Shown piece by piece: positions 35,255-47,258 of a stretch of 64,000 bases of DNA; the first letter of the stretch is position 1; each line of letters opens with the position of its first letter. The stretch covers positions 1,922,001 through 1,986,000 of the forward strand of contig JAFKAC010000009.1 in NCBI GenBank assembly GCA_025766275.1, in the 5' to 3' direction. This DNA is from Lactarius indigo (Eukaryota > Basidiomycota > Agaricomycetes > Russulales > Russulaceae). Under the pieces are notes generated by a model, which searched no databases, was not told the DNA's origin, and saw nothing but the letters and a program-made list of their open reading frames with translations. The translations under genes were made by a program, and so were the position numbers.

Positions 35255-38196
35255 TCACCGTCGGAGGTCAGCCGTGCAGCTCCCGAGAGTGCTGGAGTAC
35301 GTCGAGCCTGGGTAAAACCAGAAGCTTACAGCTATATTAATGTAAAAGCCTGCCCCATCGATCCTCTGTTAGTAGCAGTTGAGAACTCCGAGCGGCAGAG
35401 ACCAAAACTGACATATAAGTATAGCACCCTCCAGCCAGTTGGATTTCCCATCAGCTACAACGTAGCTCATTATGTGAACTATGGTGCTGTTAGCCACGCT
35501 CTGAGTTCACGTGGTAGCACGTACCAGATATATACAAAACCTACATACACAGTCGCCTAATCAGTACAACGAGCAATCACGAGTAGTCGGAAAACGCACG
35601 ATAGACTCAAAAGGGTCAAAAAGGAGCGGAAGCGGTTTGTCGAGTATCCAGCCCAAGATCACCATGAATCTAGGGGGGGAAATGGTGTCAGAAAATATAG
35701 CGTTGCTCGGGTTCACCGGCCAACTGACGGGATTACGAAGAGGGCAGTTTGCTAGTGTTAGTGAAATAGTCAGTATCTCTCCGTTTTGGTCGCAATGTGC
35801 ATACTTACTATTGTCGAGCCCACGGCAACGCTGACGCTCAGCGTCAGGTGATCCCTTCTTGAGACATTGACCGCAGTTATGCATTCTTGGATCCCGTCAG
35901 AAATGAAGATAGGGGTATTGGTACGAGTCCTTACCCGCAATGCAATTCATCATAGGAAGCAAAATGAGCGCAATCCATTCCTTGCTGATTTTCTGGGACA
36001 GTTTGTCCATGGATTTGACGAGCCATTCCGCGGCGACAGCAACCAGCTAGGAGAGAATGAGTGGAGTGAGGAATGATAGCAGCAGGAAACGCACGATTGT
36101 GACAACGACGAGGAGCGATAGCGTTAGCGTCCAGCTCAACTGAGGTTTCTCCTCGCAGGATGTATCTAAATTTACGGTCTGATCACCACTTCCGATACCT
36201 GGTTCGTCGTCGGGAGCTCGTTCTACAACAGTGCTATCGCCGAACTGGCTAAGGGGTGCCGACTGTAGATCTTCCCTGGACGGTAACGTGGCCACTGTGC
36301 AGCGCCCATCTCGAACGAGCTTTACTGTTGATCCGATCGCAGGCGCAGGAGTCGCATTACCGCGGGAGTATACATAACCCAAAGAGGACGATGTTGCCGT
36401 TCCGCCCGTAAGAGGCAGGAATACTTCCGAGGCGGAGGTAAACGAGCCTCTGTGATTCAAGAGTGGTGGAGGACCGGCACATGAGGGTACCTGCGATCCC
36501 GGACTCGACTCGGTACTGCTCTCCCCAGTTCGTTCTCTCACTGTCGATTGACTGTGCTGACTGTGCCCCAGGTGGTGCAAGTGAGGTCGCCTGACCGAGA
36601 GTCGTTTGCTCTTTCCATTCGGTTCCTTGAAAAGGTACGTGTGTGACCACAACTGGAAAAGGAGATAAGCGCAATATACTATGCGCGCATATTAGAAAAT
36701 ATCTTGCTGTACGCGGGAGTGAATACCTGTGACGAGGACGACAGATACCTATACGATATGGTTAATGCTTATCGTCTCTCTCTCCGAAGATGAATAACAT
36801 ACGCCATGGCTCATCTTCAAGATAGCTGATTTTTGGTCTGTTGCGGCAGTATCCGTTCGCCAGCTCAGGGAGTAATGAAACGCAGCGGGCATGAGAACGG
36901 CTCCAACGCTGACAGTTAAGAGCGACGAATGAATCTGCGTTGCAGCTGGGTAAGGATTAGTTGTGATAATCTGCTTAAGATCTAAAAGTGAAGGAAGACT
37001 CCTCACTAGCATCGAAACCTTGCTCTGCGAACCGCAGCCCACCTGCGAAGAAGCACATTCCCAGAACCAGAACTGTAACGATCAGATCAGATCAAGGACG
37101 CGGGAAATGAATCGTGACTTACGCAATTTGCTGAGCATGGAACCTATTACTGTGAAAAGCCTAGGTAAAACGAGGTACTCTTCAAGGACTGGTTCTTACA
37201 CGATGACTGTACTATTCTAAGCTCGCACTTGCGAAGGGCCGTAGCCTGGCGTGGAATCGTGTCAGTGGTCTTAAGTAGTCGGTATGGTATTACCACATAC
37301 AGCTATCACTAATTCCACACTTTCCGAGATGAACTAAATAAGGACGGCAATGAAGGTAAGTGGAATGGCTCACATATTCCCCTGGGTGGATAGATTAGCA
37401 AGTCAAAGCCATATTCAGGAGGAGAAAACGGACTAAGCTAGCGTTTAGAAGGCCGGCCTTGGACCCTCCTAAACGTATAGCCAGCTCCCGAATAGCACGG
37501 TCGTGCAACTGCACAACGGTACCGAATAAGTTGAAAGTCAACAAGCAGGGCGCATAGAGGTGCATGCCTTGACAAGCGGTATCATAGAGAGGACGCAAAC
37601 TATGTGACACCAAAACGTTAGTCGATCGAGAAAAGAGGGGAGGTGGGCCCACGCACAAGCGAAGACGAGCGAGTGTGATTCCTCCGATAGGGATTCGACA
37701 ATCCACTGGGAAGCTGTTCTTAAAGAGCCAAGTCTGGTGAGCACAAGTACTCACGGAAGCAGGGAGGAAGAGAAGCAGTATGTTGAGCCCTGGCAATCAT
37801 AAGCAGGTGGAACTTGACGGGAACTGTGACCACTCTACAAGAACCAAAGAAGACTACCCGCCAGCCCTCCCAGAGCTTCATAGATACTTTTGGCGGGTCA
37901 CGCCTTTCGTCTGCAACCAAGGCCATCTTCTCTCGGTCATCGAAATCGACGACGGGATTACCCCACGGCCAGAGAAATGACATGTTACCGCCCAATCCCC
38001 AGCGGGTGGAACCAATGGGAGTATTAAGAGGGCTAGGGGAAAAGTCTGTGTTCGTTCTGGAGAGAGGTGGTGGTAGTGGTAGTGAGTCGCAACGAGAAAC
38101 GCCAGCGCTTGGTCGTCTTGGGGTTGAATGAATGTACTGATAAGAGATGGTGTGGTCCACAGATCGCGCATAGTGGGACATGTCAAGAACGTTCAA
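35255..38196 (-). CDS. Calcium/proton exchanger of the CAX family (vacuolar)
   Basis: Antiporter that loads Ca2+ into the vacuole. About 14 exons. A polar N-terminus is followed by WLNILLLFLPAS, CVLSMIPLVKLHDRAIRELA, RLGGSKAGLLNASL, ESVELVIA, QSSLIGSMLSKLLLVLGMCF and TQIHSSLLTVSVGAVLMPAA. A long cytosolic loop (about 36130-36600) precedes the second half: LVAVAAEWLVKSMDKLSQKI, MNCIAECITAVNVSRRDHLT, QTALFVIPFMVILGWILDKP, DGKSNWLEGAILICFYINIA and VSFWFYPG. The alpha-repeat Glu residues are kept (VEL, AEC). Intron 37509-37567 starts with GC. The start codon and the exon after FESI are less certain. Confidence 0.85.
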
Positions 38197-38763
38197 TGTT
38201 CAACGTTCAACGCGCATACAGCTAGCAATCCTCAGGTCAGTGATGTCACGTATTCCCGATTGCACACAAGCATTACATAATATCCTAATATAGGGTGAAC
38301 GGCCATGCATCCCCAAGGGTTCCTCTGCGTACGACATGAGCAGATCTTCTGAGTATCAAAGCTCTACATATTCTTGGCATCAAGTTGAGTGTACTGAGCT
38401 GCTCTCTCATGTCTTTGCACTTACTCACTGTCTTATAGTCCCATGACCAGGTATACTACTACTTTTCATCTATCCCACCTATTCCTAGTCCCTGACCAGT
38501 CGTCCAACATCAGGCCACCGTCCTTCTCCTTGTTCCTTACAGCACCAATGAGAGTGAACTCCATGTCAGCACGCTTCCCTCAAGGGACGGGCTAGTTTTG
38601 ACATATGTGCCACCAGGTGATCATAGAGCAGAATATCCTTGTGGCGGGTGTCCGTGGCCAAGCCCCCCTTATTAAGGTGTGATACTTTGAACTGAGTCCC
38701 TTGTTCAAGTACTCATTTTGTTCAAAGGGCCGCCTTTACGGTAACATCGACAAGGCTGGTTCC
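38197..38763. promoter_or_regulatory. Divergent intergenic region upstream of CAX
   Basis: About 570 bp between opposing starts. Near 38186-38212 the hexamer GTTCAA occurs three times in close tandem. No known regulator site is claimed. Confidence 0.3.
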
Positions 38764-40098
38764 ATGTGGCAACTCGAGCCAAGGAGCTCCGGACTCTCAC
38801 TCCGTGATCGTACCGCGTCCACAACATCCACCACTTCAACCCGGTCATCATACGCATTGGTCTCTGAACCGGAGATATCTAGTAGCTTTGCTGCTTCCCT
38901 CGCAAGTGGACCCACCTCCGATACCGAGGACTTTCCTATTTCATCGCCAGGCCTGTCCTCACCCGTCTCCTCTGCAGACGAACGTGCTGCCGGGTTTTCT
39001 ACCGTCGCTCGCCCCCGTCGTCGTAAGCAGAACAAATCACGCACAGGTTCTCCATTGCAATTTGCACAGAGCATAGCCTCACCATTGTCATCTGTCGAGT
39101 CATTGCATGCATCGGGACCGGGACGACTGTTAACCCTGCACCTGGAAAAGTCGGATTCGATCATCTGGCCCTCGCTTATAGTAGGGCCTGTATCCGAGGC
39201 ACTCTCACCATGTCCTCCCAGCCCTTTGGGTTTATCGTCGGAAGCGGAGTCTGCCTTTAACATGGATCCTACAAGCCTTACTCTGACCGCATTAGAATTG
39301 TTCGATATTAGGAAAGATTACGATTCGGCTTTCGGATACTTTTTGCGAGTATCTTTTCTCCCTGCAAGCCCATAGAGTTTCTAACACTATATTGCAGGCG
39401 AGCTTGGTTACAGGCACACCTTCCATCCGCAACCATGAGGCTCGTCAGCAATTATATTCCTCTCCATTCACTGTCCGAACCCCTGCCCGCTCCATCCGAG
39501 GCAGCCGCAGACCAAGAGCGAATAACCTATTACATTCAATCACTCGGCGGGCCCCCAGGCGTCGCCCAACTTTTTTTAGAAGCGGGCCTCCTTCACTTAG
39601 AAGGCGCAGCCTCAATGCTCCTCGCAAGTTCATACTCACCCCTGTCTTCCATTCGCCTCCCATCGCAGTCGCAGTACCTTGCGGATGCTTCCGAAGGCGG
39701 AAGTACTGCCGCTTGGAAGCGCGATCGAGAAGCTGCTCGCCGCTACTTCGAGATCGCTCGCGTGCTTTGTCCAACTCTCGAAGTCCCCGTCCTCCCCGTA
39801 GAAGATGAATCACTTGACGATGACGACGAAGCGACAGAGCTGGGGTTACGAATGCCTTCTGTAGATCTGCGTGCGTCTTCCTCGGAAGATAACCAGCCCC
39901 GCAAAAGACATACGCAGAAGGAGGCGCCGGTTGGCAAAGAGGTAGTCGACATCCCCCAAGCGAGCGCGCAGGACGGACGACTTGGATGGTGCGTGGTACC
40001 TGTATGTCCCGGGTCTGGTAGGCGCAGGGACAGCTATACTTGTCGTCGGTGTAATTGGGGCGCTCAGTTTTTCATCGTGGAGAAGGAACCAGAATTGA
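38764..40098 (+). CDS. Conserved Agaricomycete protein with a C-terminal membrane anchor (function unknown)
   Basis: Ser-rich N-terminus, then SDSIIWPSLIVGPV, NMDPTSLTLTALELFDIRKD YDSAFGYFLR, AWLQAHLPSATMRLV and GVAQLFLEAGLLHLEGAASM. A Ser/Asp-rich spacer follows, and finally a clear membrane helix in another frame: WYLYVPGLVGAGTAILVVGV, then ALSFSSWRRNQN and a stop at 40098. One intron around 39347-39398. Two one-base breaks are inferred: at the exon junction (the AWLQAHLPSAT frame) and near 39970, before DDLDGAWYLYVPG. Without the second skip the protein would end near 40142 with no membrane anchor. It may be a tail-anchored protein; role unknown. Confidence 0.6.
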
Positions 40099-40420
40099 TG
40101 GTTGATTTACGAAAGACTTTGCTCTCGTGTACATATTGCTAGTTTAGTGTGTTGTTGATTATTGGCTCTGCTTAGATTTCTACTGTCGACTCTCAATAAA
40201 CTTCTCGTCCAGAGAAATATGCAGAACTAGCTCGGCTTGAAACCGCTATCCTATGATATGCAAACGACATAGCTCATACTACTAGATGTACCGTCGGGGC
40301 ACACCGCGCTATATAACGTCTGCAACAAAAAGTACAAGTGGGATAAAGGACGAGTGTGGGAGCTACCATCGCATCACCACGACCGCGCGTCGTCTGTCGA
40401 CCCACAACACCCTCAGGCTG
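40099..40420. other. Spacer between the tail-anchored protein gene and TPK
   Basis: Holds an AATAAA-like signal near 40196 (CTCAATAAAC), a plausible polyadenylation signal of the upstream gene. A longer frame upstream of the chosen TPK start exists but lacks family signal. Confidence 0.4.
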
Positions 40421-41590
40421 ATGTCCTCATCGTTCTACTGGTCTCTTCCGTTCCTCCAACCTGCTCCTTCCGGCGAAGCCCCGAGGACTAAGGTCGCCCT
40501 CATTATCCTCAACCAGCCCTTTTCCAAACCCCTTCTGCACCGTATATGGCATGCTTCGGACTGGCGCTGTTGCGCGGACGGTGGCGCGAACCGACTCCAT
40601 GATCTGCTTAGCGGTGTAGATGATAGACCGACGAGTTACGTCGCCCGCTTCTTGGGTTGGTTTCTACAGCCACAAAGAATAGAAGCCGACGAGTACCTCC
40701 CGGACCTGCTCAAGGGAGACTTGGACTCACTAAGGGATTGACTGTGAGGCAGTATTACGAGGCTCGAGTAGGTATCCTTCCTGCTATTCTAGCGCGGTCG
40801 TATTGCTCACTCTTCCATCGAGGGAGTACCGGTCGTCCAGGATGGTGACCAGTATTCCACGGACCTCGCAAAATGTATGCGCTCCTTGGAGGAGAAAGAG
40901 CAATCAGACGGCGTTGACGTGGGTCCTTGTCGCATATACAAACGTTAGATGTACGGACGGACAGAACTGAGTTCTTCTCACCCTCAGACCCCTTACGACA
41001 TTGTCTTGCTCGGCGGCTTGTCAGGGCGGCTTGATCACATCATTCATGTATTGGCATCTTTGCACAAGCTCCGCCAAAGCGGACGTCGCATCTTCGCCGT
41101 CACAGACGACAACGTGGGCTGGGTTCTCGATGAGGCAGGCCTTGCTTTTTCATCCTAGCCTATCCCGTGCTAATGAGTTCAGGGAAAACACCACATTTCT
41201 ATTGATCACTCGGTGCTGGGGCCAACTTGCGGGCTACTCCCTGTCGGGGTGGACTCCACCGTGCTGACCACAACGGGGCTCAGATGGAACTTGAGTATGG
41301 ACTAGCTTTTGTTTAGCTGGTGAAAAGCACCCTGAATACACTCTATAGCGAACGAGACCTCGGGATTTGGGGGATTGATCTCGACATCCAACCACCTTGT
41401 CCCCAAAGAGGGCACTGTGTTTGTCGAAACCTCACGGCCTATATGGTGGGTTCGCCGAACTGAGAAGGGAGAATGTATGATGAAAAATCCAGACGTGATG
41501 TTATATTTAGACGCGGTGCGCCTTTTTTTTTTTTTCAGTTCTCGGTTACCGAGTTATGAATACTTTTTTTTTTTTCAGGTTGTACTGTAG
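40421..41590 (+). CDS. Thiamine pyrophosphokinase
   Basis: Makes thiamine diphosphate from thiamine and ATP. Visible: ALIILNQPFSKPLLHRIWHA, CADGGANRL, EYLPDLLKGDLDSL, VPVVQDGDQYSTDLAKC, DIVLLGGLSGRLDHIIHVLA, ISIDHSVLGPTCGLLPVG and TTTGLRWNL. The Asp-rich motifs DGGANR, GDLDS, STD and GRLDH are the active-site set. About eight exons; intron 41135-41182 starts with GC. The final intron may run from 41518 through T-rich tracts to 41578. After GDLDSL the frame needs one base added (or two skipped) near 40738 to reach VRQYYEA. Start chosen at MSSSFYWSLPF, the family opening. Confidence 0.85.
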
Positions 41591-42591
41591 AAACCTAAAT
41601 GCCCTATTGCTGAAGCTGCTTGCGCTTGCTACATGGGCCGATACGCTCCAATCCCATTTGCAAATCATTCCGATTGCGGACTTGAAGTTAGTCGCGGCCT
41701 CTTAGACAGGCTCTGTTGTGTGTGCCTTCGGAGGTTTTTCACTCACGTAGCAAACGTCACAATCACAGCCATACTCAGGACTTGCCCCCATCACGAAATC
41801 CAATGCGATGCATTTTATCGCTGCCTCAACAGTAACACGCCTTGATTTCAAAAACGCGTGCTGCCGCCGCAAGCGCAGTTGGATTGTTCCGTGTTTGTTC
41901 CCTGGCGAAGTAACTCACACCATGACATCTGAACATGTCACTCTCTGGTGTAGCCAACGGAACTTGCGTGCGGTGATTGTGATTGTTGGGCGACCCAGAA
42001 TGGATGTATTTAGGGGTGGTGAAGTTTTTGTGATTCGCCCACTATCCGGGGGTTTAGCGTCACAGGGTCTCTGCGTTTCAATAAAAGACGGTATCCTCAT
42101 TGAAACCGTCATATACTTGGAGATGGGCTAATCATCACAAGAGTCGCAGCGCCAATCACAACGGAATGCGGCGCCAGGTGCACACCTTATTCTTTGTATG
42201 GCATCGCTATTTTCACGTAGATTAACAAACAACTCTCATTCCATGCTCACCACACAAAGTGAAGCGTCACTTTGGAGAGGACGAGCTTCCGTCATGTTAT
42301 AGGGTGAGGCCATTACAGATACTCTCAAAACGAATAAAGTACGTCCGTAGGTTCGGCGCAAGCATCAAACAACCACGCAGATGCTAGAACCAAGGCATGC
42401 CTCACATGTGTCCCATTACGTGGCTCGAATAGACCACGAGACGTCACGGGTGAGGCCGTATCAGTAAAGTAGGCAACAGTGCAACGCCGGACAGGCATAG
42501 CACTTAAGACGGAGCTCAGCATAACGGCACTACAGGCGATATGTTAGAAACTAAATGCTTCCCCATGTAGCAGATAACGAACTGGATATCG
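41591..42591. other. 1-kb stretch without a confirmed gene
   Basis: Flanked by the 3' ends of TPK and the CCDC174-like gene. Minus-strand fragments (42325-42522 and 41915-42112) have possible splice sites (GTGAGG near 42404, GTGAGC near 42246), so a small gene may exist here. No family was recognised and the pieces cannot be joined with confidence. Confidence 0.3.
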
Positions 42592-43973
42592 TCATCGTCT
42601 ATTCATGGCAAGGTCGAGCTCAAGTGCCGCCAAAAAGCTATCGGCCGCCGATGAAGCGGGGTCCGGATTGGGGGCTGCATTTTTATTGGATACCACACCA
42701 GCGGATTCACTAGCGTGAGCAGGAGACGGCGTTGGAGCTGCGGACGGATTACCACCATTCTGTAACTTCCTACGTTTGGCCTCTACAGCTTTGCGCCGCT
42801 CCTCTAGATCCCTCTTGCGCTTTTCGATCGCCCGACTTTGGAGTGTGCTTGCGTCCGCCTGCATGCCTTCTGCCTCGCCAGCCTTGAGGTCGACTGCACC
42901 AAGTTCTTGACGAGTTCTCTCTGTCTCCTCACGCGCCTGGCGCAGTTCTTCCATTTGTCTTTTCCGTGCTTCTTCATCATCAGCAGAAAATTGATAGAAT
43001 CCAGCACCTTTGGCACGGACTTCGCGGCTGGCGTCATAGTGTTTGTCTAGAGGGTTGTTCTCCTCGGCAGCGGCCGCCTTTATCGCGGCAACCCGGTCCG
43101 CCGAAGGCTCGTAGACGGGGAAGAAGTTAACAGGGTTTTCTGTCATCGATAGTGGTCAAAATGTATCCGAAAGGCCGCTCGGTAATAGGGCCTACGAATA
43201 ACAACACCACTGTTGTTGGGAGTTCGTGAGGAGTGCCAGGCATGAGCTATGGCAAATCACGCACTCGTCACCGTCTTCTCCTTTCTCTTGATGGGGAAGG
43301 AGATGGCGTGGTACCTCAGAACGCCTGGCGCTGCGCACTTCGGCCGAACTCATCTTCAAATTCGATGATCGGGTCATCCTGAGCAACGTCAGTGCGTGTG
43401 AAATATCAGAAGCGGGGAAACTTATCATACATCATCCGGAGGAATAGGTACCGTCAGTGACTCGTCAACATCGTCACTATCCGACTCGTAAGGATCGTCG
43501 GGTTTAGAATCGAACTACAATGCTGTCAATATGTATGACACGGAAGAAGATCGAGAACGTGACTCACGTCGACCAGTAGTTCACCATATTGTGCTTCGCT
43601 CAAACCCCCAGACTGCCCCCTCTTTAGTTTCTCATAGATCTTTGTTTTCCGTTCAAGGATTGCACGACTTGATTCCACTGTCCTGCGGTCCACAGCTTCC
43701 TGTTCAATGTCTCGAGCGGCGCGATTGTGAACACCTTTGTTTGGGAGTTCCCATTTACTCGGCTTCTATGCGCAGAGAAATCGTCACGCGAGCACAACGA
43801 GTGACTGAAATTAGACGAACTTTCCCGTTCTTTTTTCTACCAACGATTGCAGTGGTATTACCAGTTGCTTTATCCTTCGCATAGGTCTCCTTTCGTTTTT
43901 CGACCTGGGTTTTCAATTCGAGAAAAGATCTCGAGCTAACGCCAGCGGCTTGTGCTTTGTTAATGGGAGCCAT
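42592..43973 (-). CDS. Coiled-coil protein, CCDC174-like (DUF4078)
   Basis: Nuclear, probably splicing-linked family. Starts MAPINKAQAAGVSSRSFLEL. Then come KPSKWELPNKGVHNRAARDI, a region of charged helices, DDPIIEFEDEFGR, VRSARRSEVPRHLLP, NPVNFFPVYEPSADRVAAIK and the signature YDASREVRAKGAGFYQFSAD with RQMEELRQAREETERTRQE. A basic coiled coil and a Ser/Pro/Ala tail follow. Six exons. In the fourth exon one base near 43339 is extra: EFEDEFGR must run into VRSARRSEVPRH, but as written the frame stops soon after. Divergent from the SDS22 gene. Confidence 0.8.
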
Positions 43974-44250
43974 GCTGCAGCCTATGTGGTCAAAGTCATC
44001 CCAAGCCACGGCGCAAACACGGAGCCTCGGCTTTTGCGGGCCGATGGCATCCCCGGCCCGTTGAAATACGGAGCTAAGCACGTGAATTTACGATCATCAG
44101 CGGGCGTTCATCGTGACTCCGATCTTGTGGGTGCACTCGCATAGTTGAGTATCTCGTCGCCAATCTTTCAGGCGTCCAACTGCAGATCTCCCAATCCCCA
44201 CGATCACTGCGCAGTATAATACCTTAAGGTAGAGTATACCCCAAATCAAC

Positions 44251-45807
44251 ATGTCCGAAAACAATGCACTCGGTACAAACAACGCGAAGATGACAGATAC
44301 GAGTCATACGACTAAGGCACCACAGAGGTAGTCTTCTTACCTACGATGGTGCTCGGGGACCTAAACCAGAGAGTAGAACAGCACGCTTGGCGCTTCCAGA
44401 GAATGTGCATATAAACTCTGGAGATTCAGATGGTGACTATGACGGGGAAGAAGACGGCCAAGAAGAGGAGAGTGGTGATCCACTGGCTCATTTTCCTGAC
44501 GAGACTGAGGTGCACCTCACTCTTGGCATCTGACTTGACTTATTCCTCATTTGTTACTATGCCACAAGGAACTCGACCTCATCCATTCGCGTCTTTTTTC
44601 GCTCGACAGGCTTAGGCTCCCTCGGTTCGCTGCACACCTACAGAAGTTATGTTTACGGCAGAACTTTATCTCGACCCTAGACCCAGAGGTATTCTCCCTC
44701 TTGACCAATCTCGTGGAGCTCGATCTATACGACAACAAGATCAAGCATGTTGGAGACGCCGTGAACAACCTTCCGGCACTGGCGTGAGCAGCTGTTTCTG
44801 TCTTCTGGAGACCGCTCGGCCCTCAGAAATCCCCTGTTCCCAGCGTGCTTGACCTTTCTTTCAACTTACTCAAATCGATCCCGGACACGTTACACCACCT
44901 CACTTCCCTTAGAACAGTTTATTTCGTACAAAACCGAATTACTAAAATAGCCGGCCTTCAAGGAGTAGGAGAAACGCTTCGCAGTCTTGAGCTAGGCGGT
45001 AACAAGCTCAGGGTGAGCGCCATTACAATTTCGTTGCGAATTTCATTAAACGTGTGCCGAAAAAAAAAAAAAAAACAAGAAAATTGAGAACCTCGATGCA
45101 TTGGTCAACCTCGAGGAGCTTTGGCTTGGTAAAAATAAGATTGCAAAGCTCGAGGTGGCGCCTCCTACTAGTCCTGACGGCATACATTGACACAGTCGAT
45201 TGCAGAATTTTAGCGGTCTGAAGCGTCTCAAAATCCTTGCTTTGCAATCCAACCGCATCACAAAAATCGAAAATCTCGACGGCGCTTGTAAACCTGGAGG
45301 AGTTGTACCTCAGTCACAATGGCGTGGAGTGCTTGGAGAATCTCGAGCACAATGTTTGTGACCTTTCACGCCCTTGCCCTGCAAATAACTTAGGAGTGAC
45401 TTGATGTGTCAGACGAAACTCACCACCCTCGACGTTGGCAGCAACTTCATTTCCGAAGTGGAAAATCTCTCACATCTCAACCACTTGACAGAGTTATGGG
45501 TACGAATGCGCTGTTTCCCATTAAAGCCAGCCCGATAATTCATTACCGGCCGTCCAGATTAATAACAACAAAATTAAAACGCTGCAAGCCTTGGAGCCTC
45601 AGCTCGGCTCTCTTCCCCTCCAGACAATATACCTCGAGGGGAACCCGTGCCAGCAGGCAGAGGGTGCGAATTACCGTCGAAAGATCATGCTCTCCCTGCC
45701 TGCATTGACCCAGATTGATGCCACGCGAGTCCCCCTACCTAACTTAATCTCCGCCGAACTGTACGGGCTAACTCCAATGACCTTGCAGGTTTACGAAGCA
45801 AGCGTAA
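44251..45807 (+). CDS. SDS22: Leucine-rich-repeat protein phosphatase 1 regulator SDS22
   Basis: Regulator of type 1 protein phosphatase in the nucleus. About eleven LRRs of 22 residues, for example LTNLVELDLYDNKIKHVGDA, LVNLEELWLGKNKIAKLENF, LKRLKILALQSNRITKIENL and LTTLDVGSNFISEVENLS. The LRR cap is IYLEGNPCQQAEGANYRRKI, then MLSLPALTQIDAT. The last intron (45725-45788) starts with GC and joins IDAT to FTKQA. Two one-base breaks: near 44332 (APQ into GSLLTYDGARGP) and at about 45281 (IENLD into ALVNLEELYLSHNG). An A-run of about 16 lies in the intron at 45060. Confidence 0.88.
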
Positions 45808-47258
45808 GCGGGCCTCATGTTCTGTCGCTATCCTGTCATATACTAGCACTTGTATGGCATACTTCTGTGATTTCACTTGTCAAACCACTTGTAACGTGGG
45901 CCAGTTAGACACCCGGAGGCTTTGTAGTACCGGTTTCCCTGTGATCGGGTAAGTTACACGACGTTTTTTTTTTTCTCTACCCTGCCCCACCTCTGCCACT
46001 CAGCCGCCCAGAAAGCCTGGGGCAACACGCCGCGGCAGACCCGGACCGGCTATCAAATTTCATGGTGATTGGCTGTTTTGCCATTTGTTTCGAGCTGTCG
46101 ACTCTGTTGTAATACGTGCGATGGATACAGTACTGTACACGCAAGTCTTTTATTTCCGTCGTTTATTACTTCACCAACACTCGGCTTGCACACGCGTCGA
46201 CTTGACCCGACCCTGTAAAAGGCTAAAGCCAAGCCCCCCGCCTCACGCTTCCTGCCAATCAAGCTGTAAAGGGCGGTGCCGGCCCGACGGTTTGGTGAAG
46301 CCCTGACAGTGTCTGCCAAACCGCGTCGGAGCCGGAGGCCCCATCGATGGTTCTTTCGCCACCCTTCGCGCTTCATCGCCAAGTACAGTAGTACATCACA
46401 TCACTGACAGCATGCGAGATGCAAAGCCAAGTGACTCCTGGTATAGAGAGTGGCGCTTGGAGTGGCGCTCCGAATAATATATATAGATATATATATTTAT
46501 TTCCTCGTGGCGACGACGTCTCAGGTCCGTTAACCCCATTGGATGGCTCGGTCCCTATCAATGCCCGCGGCTGCTGTAATACTACTGCGTAGGGTTCGGC
46601 TTTTTGGCAATGTCCTTTACTTTTACAAAACAACCCTAGATGCGGCATTCCGAGTCGATTTCACAGTCACCACGGAAAGGAGTCGTCGGCGGAGAAAGTG
46701 CAAAGTCCTTTCTTTGTTACTCTGATCCGCTGGTGGTTGTTGAGACTTCCAAAAAGTCTGCCTTGGCCCCTTGGTCAGCACATTGCCCAATTCGGCAGTG
46801 AAAGGAAGCAACAGGGGAAGGCGCGCCATTGCAGGCCGACAGTTCCAGCGAAGCCCATCAAAGATAAACGTGTGATCACCTTCGACATCACTAAATGATC
46901 CGCGATATTAAGATGAGGATTTGCGCCAATGCTGACAACCCCAATAAATTACACCATTAGTGTCTGTCTACACATACCCTTTAGAGACTTCTAAAAAAAA
47001 AGTCGTATGGTAATACAGCTAAGGCCGATGAATATCCGCGGCCAGTCGTGTGAGGGCGTTCAGGGAGTAAAGAATAAATACTCAAAATGCACAAGCGCAC
47101 AGAGTGAGTGAAAACGGATGCACGGGAGCATAATTATTACATCAATACATCGGCGAAGCATCGTGTGGTCAACCAGACAAGGAAGAGGAAACAGAAAAGT
47201 CTCAACCGAGTGACCACGATCCCAACCGAATGACACGAACCGCCAGGAGGCACGGTGC
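45808..47258. other. 1.45-kb convergent gap, no confirmed gene
   Basis: The longest empty stretch of the window, between the 3' ends of SDS22 and the PAS-GATA gene. It holds an AT dinucleotide tract (about 46478-46500), a T-run near 45965, and several overlapping short open frames without family signal. A C-rich/G-rich segment lies around 46210-46345. No tRNA or transposon ends found. Confidence 0.4.

Noticed and set aside
41521..41578. T-tracts at the TPK 3' end as a terminator or mobile element scar
   Set aside because: They fit an intron's pyrimidine tract and read-through coding (Phe runs); no repeat structure seen.
46470..46505. AT dinucleotide tract as a transposon end or origin
   Set aside because: Too short, with no inverted repeats or target duplications nearby.
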